From positions 1 to 5,055 of the forward strand of contig CABSEO010000188.1 of the NCBI GenBank assembly GCA_902476665.1: 5,055 nucleotides of DNA. Direction: 5' to 3'. A program made the position numbers and the translations under genes. The DNA comes from an uncultured Emergencia sp. GTDB lineage: Bacteria > Bacillota > Clostridia > Peptostreptococcales > Anaerovoracaceae. The first letter of the stretch is position 1, and each line of letters begins with the position of its first letter. Below, one piece after another: positions 1 to 5,055 of this stretch. The notes under the pieces are model-generated. The model saw only the letters and a program-made list of their open reading frames with translations, had not been told where the DNA came from and made no database searches.

Positions 1-428
1 TTTCTCTGCATCTTAAGCTTTCTCAGATCGAGATATCTGTATTTGAGTCTGAGATTGTCGTCTACATTATCGTCGTCCTTGATGTATATAGGCGGTGTAT
101 CTGCTTCCGAATATACGACAAGGTCGCTGGCCAGCACTTCTATATCTCCTGTGGTAAGATTTGGGTTCTTTGAGCTTCTCTCTCTTACTACGCCTTTTAC
201 TCCCACCACATATTCGCTCCTTAAGGAATCGGCCAGAGCAAACAGTTCTTCAGGTATGGTGTCGTCAAAAATCACCTGTACTATTCCCGTCTTGTCTCTC
301 AAATCGACGAAGATAAGGCCTCCCAGATTTCTCTGTTTAGCTACCCAGCCGTTTAAGACTACTTCTGTTCCCTCTGTTTCTATCGTGAGAGTTCCGCACA
401 TGTGGGTCCTCTTAAGTAAAGTACTCAT
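1..428 (-). CDS. aspS: Aspartyl-tRNA synthetase, N-terminal part (gene runs off the left edge)
   Basis: This is the 5' end of a class II aminoacyl-tRNA synthetase that charges tRNA with aspartate in the cytoplasm. I translated 142 residues; the 3' end lies outside the window. Residues 7-12 (RTHMCG) match the usual AspRS opening. Residues 25-55 form the start of the OB-fold anticodon-binding domain, with NGWVAKQRNLGGLIFVDLRD as the typical signature. Residues 124-137 (DNLRLKYRYLDLRK) match the conserved lead-in to the catalytic domain. The ATG at 426-428 is chosen because RTHxCG follows closely and an AGGAG lies upstream, though 12 bases away, which is long. An in-frame TTG at 438-440 touches the AGGAG and is too close to be used. 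It lies 54 bases after hisS, in the same frame. ATA codons for Ile (5 of 8) and exclusive AGA/AGG for Arg differ from the upstream genes. Only AspRS versus the AspRS/GluRS-like AsnRS relatives is at issue, and the N-terminus fits AspRS well. Confidence 0.95.
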   Translation of the reverse strand, partial: MSTLLKRTHMCGTLTIETEGTEVVLNGWVAKQRNLGGLIFVDLRDKTGIVQVIFDDTIPEELFALADSLRSEYVVGVKGVVRERSSKNPNLTTGDIEVLASDLVVYSEADTPPIYIKDDDNVDDNLRLKYRYLDLRKLKMQR

Positions 429-440
429 CTTATATGTCAA

Positions 441-445
441 CTCCT
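441..445 (-). promoter_or_regulatory. Ribosome binding site of aspS (AGGAG)
   Basis: AGGAG on the minus strand, 12 bases ahead of the aspS ATG. The spacing is longer than the usual 5-10 bases, and no better-placed ATG, GTG or TTG is available. It directly follows the tandem repeat, after a TAA (447-449) that closes the hisS frame a second time. Confidence 0.6.
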
Positions 446-447
446 GT

Positions 448-501
448 TATCTTTTGATTTCTCTTGATCTTGCGATTTCTCTTTATTTTGTGATTTCTTT
501 G
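448..501 (-). repeat. Three imperfect 18-base tandem repeats across the hisS end and the hisS-aspS spacer
   Basis: Three adjoining 18-base units lie at 448-465, 466-483 and 484-501 with no gap. On the plus strand they read tatcttttgatttctctt, gatcttgcgatttctctt and tattttgtgatttctttg. Pairwise identity is 15/18 (first and second), 13/18 (second and third) and 14/18 (first and third). The third unit encodes the C-terminal residues of HisRS and holds most of its stop codon; the other two fill most of the spacer to aspS. Because 18 is a multiple of three, the units keep the hisS frame: after the TAA at 483-485 the frame stays open for 11 codons (REIARSREIKR), ending at TAA 447-449. The pattern suggests slippage or duplication of the hisS 3' end. 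Confidence 0.8.
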
Positions 502-1736
502 TATATATCTTCTATCTTTATCTCTCTCTGTTCTGACTTAGCCATGTCTTTTAGGGACACCACGCCCTTTGCCAGCTCGTCTTCTCCTATGACCAGAGTA
601 TACCTGGCGCCCAGTCTGTCGGCGTATTTAAACTGCCCTTTTATATTTCTGGCCAGCGTATCCATTTCGGCCTTTACACCTTTATTTCTTAAATCACGCA
701 ACAGTTTCAGTCCAAAGGCTTTTGCATTATCTCCCATCACTGCAATAAAAGCCTCTACAGGTTCCGGTTCCGGAATCTCCACACCGTTCTCCTCCATCAG
801 CATCAGCAGACGTTCAATACCAAGACCAAAACCTACACCCGGAATCGGAGGTCCTCCAATTTCTTCAATAAGATGGTCATATCTGCCGCCTCCGCAAACA
901 GTGCCTTGAGTTCCGTTGCTGTCAGTTACAAATTCAAAGGCAGTTTTTGTATAATAATCCAGTCCTCTTACAATTCTAGGATCGACCACATACTCTATAC
1001 CCATAGAATCCAGATTTTTCTTAACGTCTTCAAAAGCGTCTCTGCAGTCATCACAAAGATAATCCAGCATATCAGGCGCATCCTTGACCAGGTCCTGACA
1101 GATTTCAGATTTACAGTCCAGAATTCTCATCGGATTGCGTTCATATCTGTCTTTGCAGGTGCCGCAAAGCTGATCGTAAACCGGCTCCAGGAACTTGCGA
1201 AGGGCTTCTCTATGTTTCTGTCTGCACGCAGGACAGCCAACACTGTTAATACGCAGCTGAATATCCTTAATGCCCATATCATGTAGAAAATCATAGCCCA
1301 GACAGATAACATCCGCATCTGCCAGCATACTGTTAGTGCCGAAAATCTCAATACCGAACTGATGGAATGCACGAAGTCTGCCTGACTGGGGTTTCTCATA
1401 ACGGAAGCAAGGTGTAATGTAATAATACTTGGTAGGCTGTACTTCTGCATACTGTTTGTGTTCAATAAAAGCCCTGGCTACAGGAGACGTTCCCTCCGGC
1501 TTCAATGTAATGCTTCTCTGGGCATAATCATTGAAAGTATACATTTCCTTCTGAACGATATCTGTTGTATCTCCCACGCCTCTTTTGAACAGCTCAGTGT
1601 GCTCAAAGGCAGGCGTTCTGATTTCTTTGAAACCATATCTATCACAGATCTCGGAGAACTTTTTCTCTACGTAGTGCCACTTGTACACCTGTGACGGCAA
1701 CGTATCTTTCGTTCCTTTTGGTGCTATGATTGCCAT
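483..1736 (-). CDS. hisS: Histidyl-tRNA synthetase
   Basis: Class II synthetase that activates histidine with ATP and loads it on tRNA-His in the cytoplasm, normally as a homodimer. The 417 residues match the usual family length. Visible parts: motif 1 around 34-50 (YGFKEIRTPAFEHTELF), motif 2 at 111-133 with the class II FRYE and R120, the histidine-specific peptide RGLDYYT at 257-263, GGGRYDHL at 282-289, motif 3 at 300-312 (GVGFGLGIERLLM), then an anticodon-binding domain from about 327. The insertion between motif 2 and the HisA peptide carries eight cysteines: C168/C171, C191/C194, C208/C213 and C228/C231. To my knowledge similar cysteine-rich inserts occur in clostridial HisRS; metal binding is an inference. 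The ATG at 1734-1736 has GGAGG seven bases upstream. The start overlaps the hemZ end by 13 bases, implying translational coupling; no T-box leader can fit. The last quarter shows a marked codon shift. Confidence 0.98.
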   Translation of the reverse strand: MAIIAPKGTKDTLPSQVYKWHYVEKKFSEICDRYGFKEIRTPAFEHTELFKRGVGDTTDIVQKEMYTFNDYAQRSITLKPEGTSPVARAFIEHKQYAEVQPTKYYYITPCFRYEKPQSGRLRAFHQFGIEIFGTNSMLADADVICLGYDFLHDMGIKDIQLRINSVGCPACRQKHREALRKFLEPVYDQLCGTCKDRYERNPMRILDCKSEICQDLVKDAPDMLDYLCDDCRDAFEDVKKNLDSMGIEYVVDPRIVRGLDYYTKTAFEFVTDSNGTQGTVCGGGRYDHLIEEIGGPPIPGVGFGLGIERLLMLMEENGVEIPEPEPVEAFIAVMGDNAKAFGLKLLRDLRNKGVKAEMDTLARNIKGQFKYADRLGARYTLVIGEDELAKGVVSLKDMAKSEQREIKIEDIYKEITK

Positions 1737-3139
1737 TTTTCAACCTCCATAAATAAATTTTTTTCTTTTCTATCCAGCATTTCTTCTATGCGGGTAATAT
1801 ACTGCTCATAGTTGGTCACATTAGGAATTCGCTCCAGCCGGTTTTCATCAGGAAAATAGATTTTGCTGATGCCGCCGGCACCCAGCGCAATAATACTCTG
1901 ATGCTCTTCCATAATGCGAATATTGTAAATACAGTCTTTTCCCTCTTTACAGTAGCCTGTATTTTCAAAGGCACCGGCCATATGTTTCTGACGATACAGA
2001 TAGTATGGCAGATAGCCTTTCTCCGCTAGAATGCGCCTGCTCTCTGCAAGCTGCAGGCTGACTCTGTCTGCCTGTTTATAATGAAAGTTCTTATCAATGT
2101 CAACAAGTCTTGAAGCTCTTTTCACCGCGAGACAATGGACAGTAATGCTTTCCGGGTTCAGCTCAATAACTTTTCGCAGCGTATCTGCAAAGTCTTCTGT
2201 GGTTTCCCCCGGAAGTCCTGCAATAATGTCTGCGTTGATATTATCAAAACCCTCCTTTTTCGCCATCCGAAAGGCACTGATAATATCCTCGGGTTCATGG
2301 CTGCGTCCAATCCTTTCCAGAGTTTCACTTTTCATAGACTGAGGATTGATACTGATTCTGTGAACTCCGTGAGCCTTGATCACAGAAAGCTTTTCCTTTG
2401 TAATGGTATCCGGCCTTCCTGCTTCAACAGTAAACTCTTTCACCGCGGACAGGTCAAATGATTCTCTCACTTTATCTAGAAGCTGATCCAGCTGATCCGC
2501 TGACAGAGTTGTAGGCGTACCGCCGCCGATATACACAGTTTCCGCGGTCATACCAGTCTGTCGCATGCGTCTGCCCACATATTCAATTTCCTTCAAAAGT
2601 GCCGTCAGATATCTTTCTATCTCGGAATCCGCCACCTGATTTGACGCAAAGGAACAGTAAAGGCATCTTGTAGGGCAGAACGGTATCCCGATGTAAATTC
2701 CTGCTGATTTTTCATCAGCAGGACCGCAGAAAGCCTGCTGATGGAGATAAAGCTCCATCAGCAGTTCCGCTTTTTCTCTTGCAAGATAATATTCACTGCA
2801 CAGCGTTTCAATTGTTTTCTCTTCATCATGAAGCTGCTCATAAATTTCTCCGCACAACTTTACCGGTCTGATACCGGTGAGAATTCCCCATTGAGGGCGT
2901 ATGCCCGTTAACGCAGAAAGCTTATCGTAAATCTGTCTGTTGATCCGATTCTTCTCGCCCAGATTTTCTTCATTAATACAGATAAGATTCTCACCCGGTT
3001 GCGGGAGATAATTCTCATCCACCAGCTCATACTGATCCGGCTGAAGAAAAATTTTGATCAGTTCTTCCAGCAGATACTTTTTTTCGAAATGAAATATCTT
3101 AATCTTATTATCTGACAAAAGGGTTATGCTCCTTTTCAT
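1724..3139 (-). CDS. hemZ: HemZ-type radical SAM protein (coproporphyrinogen III oxidase-like)
   Basis: Member of the HemN/HemW/HemZ radical SAM group; the Firmicutes HemZ branch is annotated as oxygen-independent coproporphyrinogen dehydrogenase. With the outer start it has 471 residues. The N-terminal 140 or so residues are HemZ-specific and include WGILTGIRPVKLC (84-96). The radical SAM core begins near 148: GIPFCPTRCLYCSF gives the 4Fe-4S ligands C155, C159 and C162, followed by F164, as in the CxxxCxxCxF form of HemW rather than the fourth-cysteine form of HemN. GGGTPT at 205-210 fits the SAM-binding strand; IAGLPGET lies at 306-313. The tail (GYCKEGKDCIYNIRIMEEHQ) is typical of HemZ. 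Whether it makes haem here is unproven; no other haem gene is in view. The coordinates use the ATG at 3137-3139, which has no ribosome binding site. A TTG at 3116-3118 (codon 8), ten bases after AAGGAG, is the better-supported start. It overlaps both neighbours. Confidence 0.93.
   Translation of the reverse strand: MKRSITLLSDNKIKIFHFEKKYLLEELIKIFLQPDQYELVDENYLPQPGENLICINEENLGEKNRINRQIYDKLSALTGIRPQWGILTGIRPVKLCGEIYEQLHDEEKTIETLCSEYYLAREKAELLMELYLHQQAFCGPADEKSAGIYIGIPFCPTRCLYCSFASNQVADSEIERYLTALLKEIEYVGRRMRQTGMTAETVYIGGGTPTTLSADQLDQLLDKVRESFDLSAVKEFTVEAGRPDTITKEKLSVIKAHGVHRISINPQSMKSETLERIGRSHEPEDIISAFRMAKKEGFDNINADIIAGLPGETTEDFADTLRKVIELNPESITVHCLAVKRASRLVDIDKNFHYKQADRVSLQLAESRRILAEKGYLPYYLYRQKHMAGAFENTGYCKEGKDCIYNIRIMEEHQSIIALGAGGISKIYFPDENRLERIPNVTNYEQYITRIEEMLDRKEKNLFMEVEKWQS
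1744..1748 (-). promoter_or_regulatory. Ribosome binding site of hisS (GGAGG), inside hemZ
   Basis: GGAGG on the minus strand, seven bases ahead of the hisS ATG. It lies within the last codons of hemZ, so a ribosome finishing hemZ clears the site directly in front of hisS. It fixes the hisS start. Confidence 0.88.
2481..2498 (-). repeat. Exact 9-base tandem duplication in hemZ
   Basis: Two identical adjoining 9-base units (plus strand agctgatcc at 2481-2489 and 2490-2498) encode a repeated Asp-Gln-Leu in the helix after the GGGTPT motif. It is in frame and probably harmless; it may be chance or a small slippage event. Confidence 0.6.
2699..2765 (-). repeat. Double hairpin with interchangeable arms inside hemZ
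   Basis: Two perfect inverted repeats stand side by side. In transcript order the first has 12-base arms at 2753-2764 and 2735-2746 (CTGCTGATGGAG and its complement) with a 6-base loop. The second has 10-base arms at 2714-2723 and 2699-2708 with a 5-base loop. All four arms contain the same 8-base core, CTGCTGAT or its complement ATCAGCAG, at 2757-2764, 2735-2742, 2714-2721 and 2701-2708. A competing middle hairpin of 10 bp can form between 2734-2743 and 2713-2722 with an 11-base loop. The stretch encodes residues of about 126-147, the linker just ahead of the radical SAM core. There is no U-run after the second stem, so it is not a standard terminator. Confidence 0.75.
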
Positions 3140-3728
3140 ATCCGACGGTAGTTTCGCTCATGTGGCCGGGATATACAATCGTATTATCCGGCAGAACGAA
3201 AAGTTTTTCTTTAATTGAGCGGATAATCTCACTGAAATCACCGCCATAAAAATCTGTGCGGCCGATGGACGCCCTGAACAGAGTATCACCGCTGAATACA
3301 CAGCCGTCTGCCATGATGCACATACCGCCTTTTGTATGTCCCGGTGTATGAACAAAAGTAAGTTCAGTATTTCCTATTTTCAGAGTATCTCTGTCATTTA
3401 CATACTGATCCGCTTCTAACGAAACTGCTTTTCCACAAATACCCAGGGATTCATTCAGGTGCGGATCCTTCAGCATCTCCCTTTCCTGTACATAGGCCAC
3501 AACCTTTGCCTTTGGAAAATCACGGAGAAAGTCCTCAACGCCGCTGATATGATCACCGTGACCGTGGGTCAGAATAATGTATTCCACATCAATCCCACCT
3601 TTTCTGACAGTTTCAGTAAGCTGCAGACTGTAACCGCCCGGATCAACGATAAATCCTTTCTTTGTTTCATCAAACGCTAAATAGGTGTTTACCTGAATCG
3701 GACAGGTAATGAATTTATATATCTGCAT
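3108..3728 (-). CDS. Metallo-beta-lactamase-fold hydrolase, glyoxalase II-like
   Basis: A 206-residue cytoplasmic metal-dependent hydrolase of the MBL fold; no signal peptide is seen. The metal site is complete: THGHGDH at 54-60 gives H55, H57, D59 and H60, TPGHT at 128-132 gives H131, SGDTLF at 146-151 gives D148, and YPGHM at 186-190 gives H189. GRTDF at 156-160 resembles the short glyoxalase II-like (YcbL/GloB) group. Members act on thioesters such as S-lactoylglutathione, but many clostridia lack glutathione, so the substrate is open. The ATG at 3726-3728 is preceded by AAGGAG with ten bases between. The gene starts 33 bases after relA ends, and its 3' end overlaps hemZ by 32 bases with the ATG start or 11 with the TTG start, placing it in the same operon. 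A hydrolase of this type between relA and hemZ is, to my knowledge, common in clostridial operons. Confidence 0.9.
   Translation of the reverse strand: MQIYKFITCPIQVNTYLAFDETKKGFIVDPGGYSLQLTETVRKGGIDVEYIILTHGHGDHISGVEDFLRDFPKAKVVAYVQEREMLKDPHLNESLGICGKAVSLEADQYVNDRDTLKIGNTELTFVHTPGHTKGGMCIMADGCVFSGDTLFRASIGRTDFYGGDFSEIIRSIKEKLFVLPDNTIVYPGHMSETTVGYEKEHNPFVR
3129..3134 (-). promoter_or_regulatory. Ribosome binding site for hemZ (AAGGAG) that favours a TTG start
   Basis: AAGGAG on the minus strand lies inside the 3' end of the hydrolase gene. It is downstream of the ATG at 3137-3139, so it cannot serve that start. It is ten bases ahead of the in-frame TTG at 3116-3118. The hydrolase upstream uses the same motif at the same 10-base spacing, which supports this reading. 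Confidence 0.65.
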
Positions 3729-3738
3729 TATGATAATT

Positions 3739-3744
3739 CTCCTT
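3739..3744 (-). promoter_or_regulatory. Ribosome binding site of the MBL-fold hydrolase (AAGGAG)
   Basis: AAGGAG on the minus strand, ten bases ahead of the ATG at 3726-3728, within the 33-base gap after relA. The gap is too short for a terminator and a new promoter, which supports co-transcription with relA. Confidence 0.8.
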
Positions 3745-3761
3745 CAAATCAATTACAGTTT

Positions 3762-5055
3762 TTAACCTCTGGCCCTGTATACGTTAGAAACTCCCTGCAC
3801 ATTTCGCAGAGTCCTCAAGACTTTCTGCATCTGCTGGGTGCTGGCAATGGACAAGGTCAGCGTAATATTCACCATGCCGTCTTTACCGCTCTTCGCATTG
3901 ACACCGGAAATATGCACGTCCACATCTTCACAAACTCTGGAAATATCAGCAAAAATTCCTTTTCTGTCAATGCTCTCCATGCATATATCCGCATTATAGG
4001 CCTTGCCGGCTTTCAGATCTTCCCATTCCACCTCGATAAATCTGGCCTTTTCAGACTCCGGAAGAGATACAATATTGGAACAGTCCACCCGGTGAGCAGA
4101 AATTCCTCTGCCCTTGGTGATAAACCCGATGATTTCATCCCCCGGTACAGGATTACAGCACCGGGCCACCCGTATCATCAGATTATCTGCGCCTTTTACA
4201 ACAATCCCCGGATTCTCGCGTTGCTGTCTCTGCAGCTTCTCCTTTTTCGGATCTCCTGTCTCAAGACGTTTCTGCTTTTCTTCCTGCTTTTTCTGTTCCA
4301 GCTTTTTCTCCTCATTAAAATAGCTGAAAAGCAGATTTGCATACTTGCTGAGCAGTGTACCGCCTTTACTGATCTGGATATAAGTTTCATCCAGAGTGGC
4401 AATATGGAGCTCCTTCATAGCTTTTGTCAGATAGGAAGACTTTGCGACAAGCTGAGGTTCATATCCTTTTTTACGTATATATTTGTCCAGTGCATCTTTG
4501 CCTCTGGCCACATCATCAGGTTTGCTTTCTTTTTTGAGCCACTGTCTGATTTTTGTTCTGGCGGTAGAACTCTTGGCAATCTTCAGCCAGTCAACACTAG
4601 GACCACTGGAATTTGCCGAAGTGACAATCTCAACAATATCTCCGTTATTCAAAGGATGATCAATGGTCACCATTTTTCCATTAACCTTGGCTCCGACACA
4701 TTTGCAGCCTACTGCTGTATGAATTTTAAAAGCAAAATCAAGGGGGGTCGAGCCTGCAGGCAGATCAATTACTTCACCCTTCGGTGTAAATACAAATACC
4801 TGCGTGGAAAACAGATCCATTTTAAGTGTTTCCATAAACTCTTTCGGATCATTGAGTTCTTTCTGCCATTCCAGAGTCTGGCGCACCCAAGCCAGTTTCA
4901 TGTCTTCCTGACTCTGATCCTTCTTGGTGTTTCCCTCTTTGTATTTCCAGTGAGCCGCGATACCGTACTCAGCAACTCTGTGCATCTCGTAGGTTCGAAT
5001 CTGTATCTCGAACGGCTCACCATTATCTCCCAGAACTGTGGTGTGCAGAGACTGA
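3762..5055 (-). CDS. relA: RelA/SpoT-family (p)ppGpp synthetase/hydrolase, 3' part (gene runs off the right edge)
   Basis: The enzyme makes, and in Firmicutes usually also degrades, the alarmone (p)ppGpp when uncharged tRNA stalls the ribosome. The frame is open to the right edge, giving 430 visible residues; a family length near 730-760 means about 300 N-terminal residues, including the hydrolase domain, are missing. In visible numbering: residues 1-40 are the end of the synthetase domain, with QSLHTT at 1-6 and EIQIRT at 16-21, then AEYGIAAHWKYKE. TGS domain at about 84-146, helical domain to about 245, a Lys/Glu/Gln-rich linker at 247-281, a zinc-finger-like region with C299, C300, H321 and C325, and a C-terminal ACT domain at about 355-430. 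An internal Met at 4983-4985 is not the start, because conserved synthetase sequence continues upstream of it. It ends in TAA 33 bases before the hydrolase gene. Hydrolase activity cannot be judged here. Confidence 0.97.
   Translation of the reverse strand, partial: QSLHTTVLGDNGEPFEIQIRTYEMHRVAEYGIAAHWKYKEGNTKKDQSQEDMKLAWVRQTLEWQKELNDPKEFMETLKMDLFSTQVFVFTPKGEVIDLPAGSTPLDFAFKIHTAVGCKCVGAKVNGKMVTIDHPLNNGDIVEIVTSANSSGPSVDWLKIAKSSTARTKIRQWLKKESKPDDVARGKDALDKYIRKKGYEPQLVAKSSYLTKAMKELHIATLDETYIQISKGGTLLSKYANLLFSYFNEEKKLEQKKQEEKQKRLETGDPKKEKLQRQQRENPGIVVKGADNLMIRVARCCNPVPGDEIIGFITKGRGISAHRVDCSNIVSLPESEKARFIEVEWEDLKAGKAYNADICMESIDRKGIFADISRVCEDVDVHISGVNAKSGKDGMVNITLTLSIASTQQMQKVLRTLRNVQGVSNVYRARG

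Noticed and set aside
429..440. TTGACA followed directly by TATAAG ahead of aspS, resembling -35 and -10 promoter boxes.
   Set aside because: The two hexamers adjoin instead of being about 17 bases apart, and they lie between the ribosome binding site and the start codon.
43..909. A 288-codon open frame on the plus strand spanning the aspS start and the hisS 3' half.
   Set aside because: It is antisense to two clearly recognised synthetase genes, crosses their junction, has low-complexity Ser-rich sequence and matches no family I know. The repeats and codon bias of the sense genes explain the absence of stops.
873..1286. A 137-codon open frame on the plus strand within hisS.
   Set aside because: It is fully antisense to the conserved catalytic region of hisS and shows no recognisable motif.
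1724..1760. A possible T-box leader for hisS, as is common for synthetase genes in Firmicutes.
   Set aside because: hisS starts inside the end of hemZ, so there is no leader. The 54-base spacer before aspS is also too short for a T-box.
2821..2833. Short palindrome CTTCAT-C-ATGAAG in hemZ.
   Set aside because: Six-base arms around one base are expected by chance at this length of sequence, and nothing nearby supports a function.
4141..4165. Inverted repeat CCCGGT / ACCGGG within relA.
   Set aside because: Only 6-bp arms with a 13-base spacer, in sequence coding for the conserved CCNPVPGD motif; chance is enough to explain it.
4983..4985. Met codon as a possible start of a 407-residue RelA-like protein.
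   Set aside because: Conserved synthetase-domain residues (QSLHTT, EIQIRT) are encoded upstream in the same frame up to the window edge, so the gene is simply cut off.

Overview
The window reads as one co-directional block of five genes on the minus strand. In transcription order (right to left) they are: the 3' part of a long RelA/SpoT-type (p)ppGpp synthetase/hydrolase gene, a glyoxalase II-like metallo-beta-lactamase-fold hydrolase, the radical-SAM protein HemZ, histidyl-tRNA synthetase (hisS) and the 5' part of aspartyl-tRNA synthetase (aspS). This gene order, the presence of HemZ, the strong AGGAG-type ribosome binding sites and the moderate base composition point to an anaerobic member of the Bacillota, class Clostridia. 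I cannot place it more finely from this sequence alone.

Layout: positions 3762-5055 hold relA without its 5' end. After a 33-base gap come the hydrolase (3108-3728), hemZ (1724-3139, or 1724-3118 if the TTG start is used), hisS (483-1736) and, after a 54-base spacer, aspS (1-428, running off the left edge). The hydrolase overlaps hemZ, and hemZ overlaps hisS by 13 bases. There is no terminator, T-box leader, tRNA or mobile element between the genes, so the block is probably one transcript with translational coupling. No gene-free stretch exceeds 54 bases. The theme is tRNA charging plus the alarmone enzyme that responds to charging failure, with two companion enzymes whose substrates cannot be read from the sequence. 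The D-aminoacyl-tRNA deacylase gene (dtd), often found after relA in related operons, is absent here.

The genes are ordinary housekeeping genes, and I see no new multi-gene system. Three local structures are worth attention. (1) A 67-base stretch inside hemZ carries two adjacent perfect hairpins whose arms share one 8-base core, so a third, competing hairpin is possible. (2) Three 18-base tandem repeats span the hisS stop codon and the hisS-aspS spacer, and keep the hisS reading frame open for 11 codons after the stop. (3) Codon use shifts sharply within the last quarter of hisS and stays shifted through aspS, suggesting a recombination junction or a chimeric assembly near 645-695.
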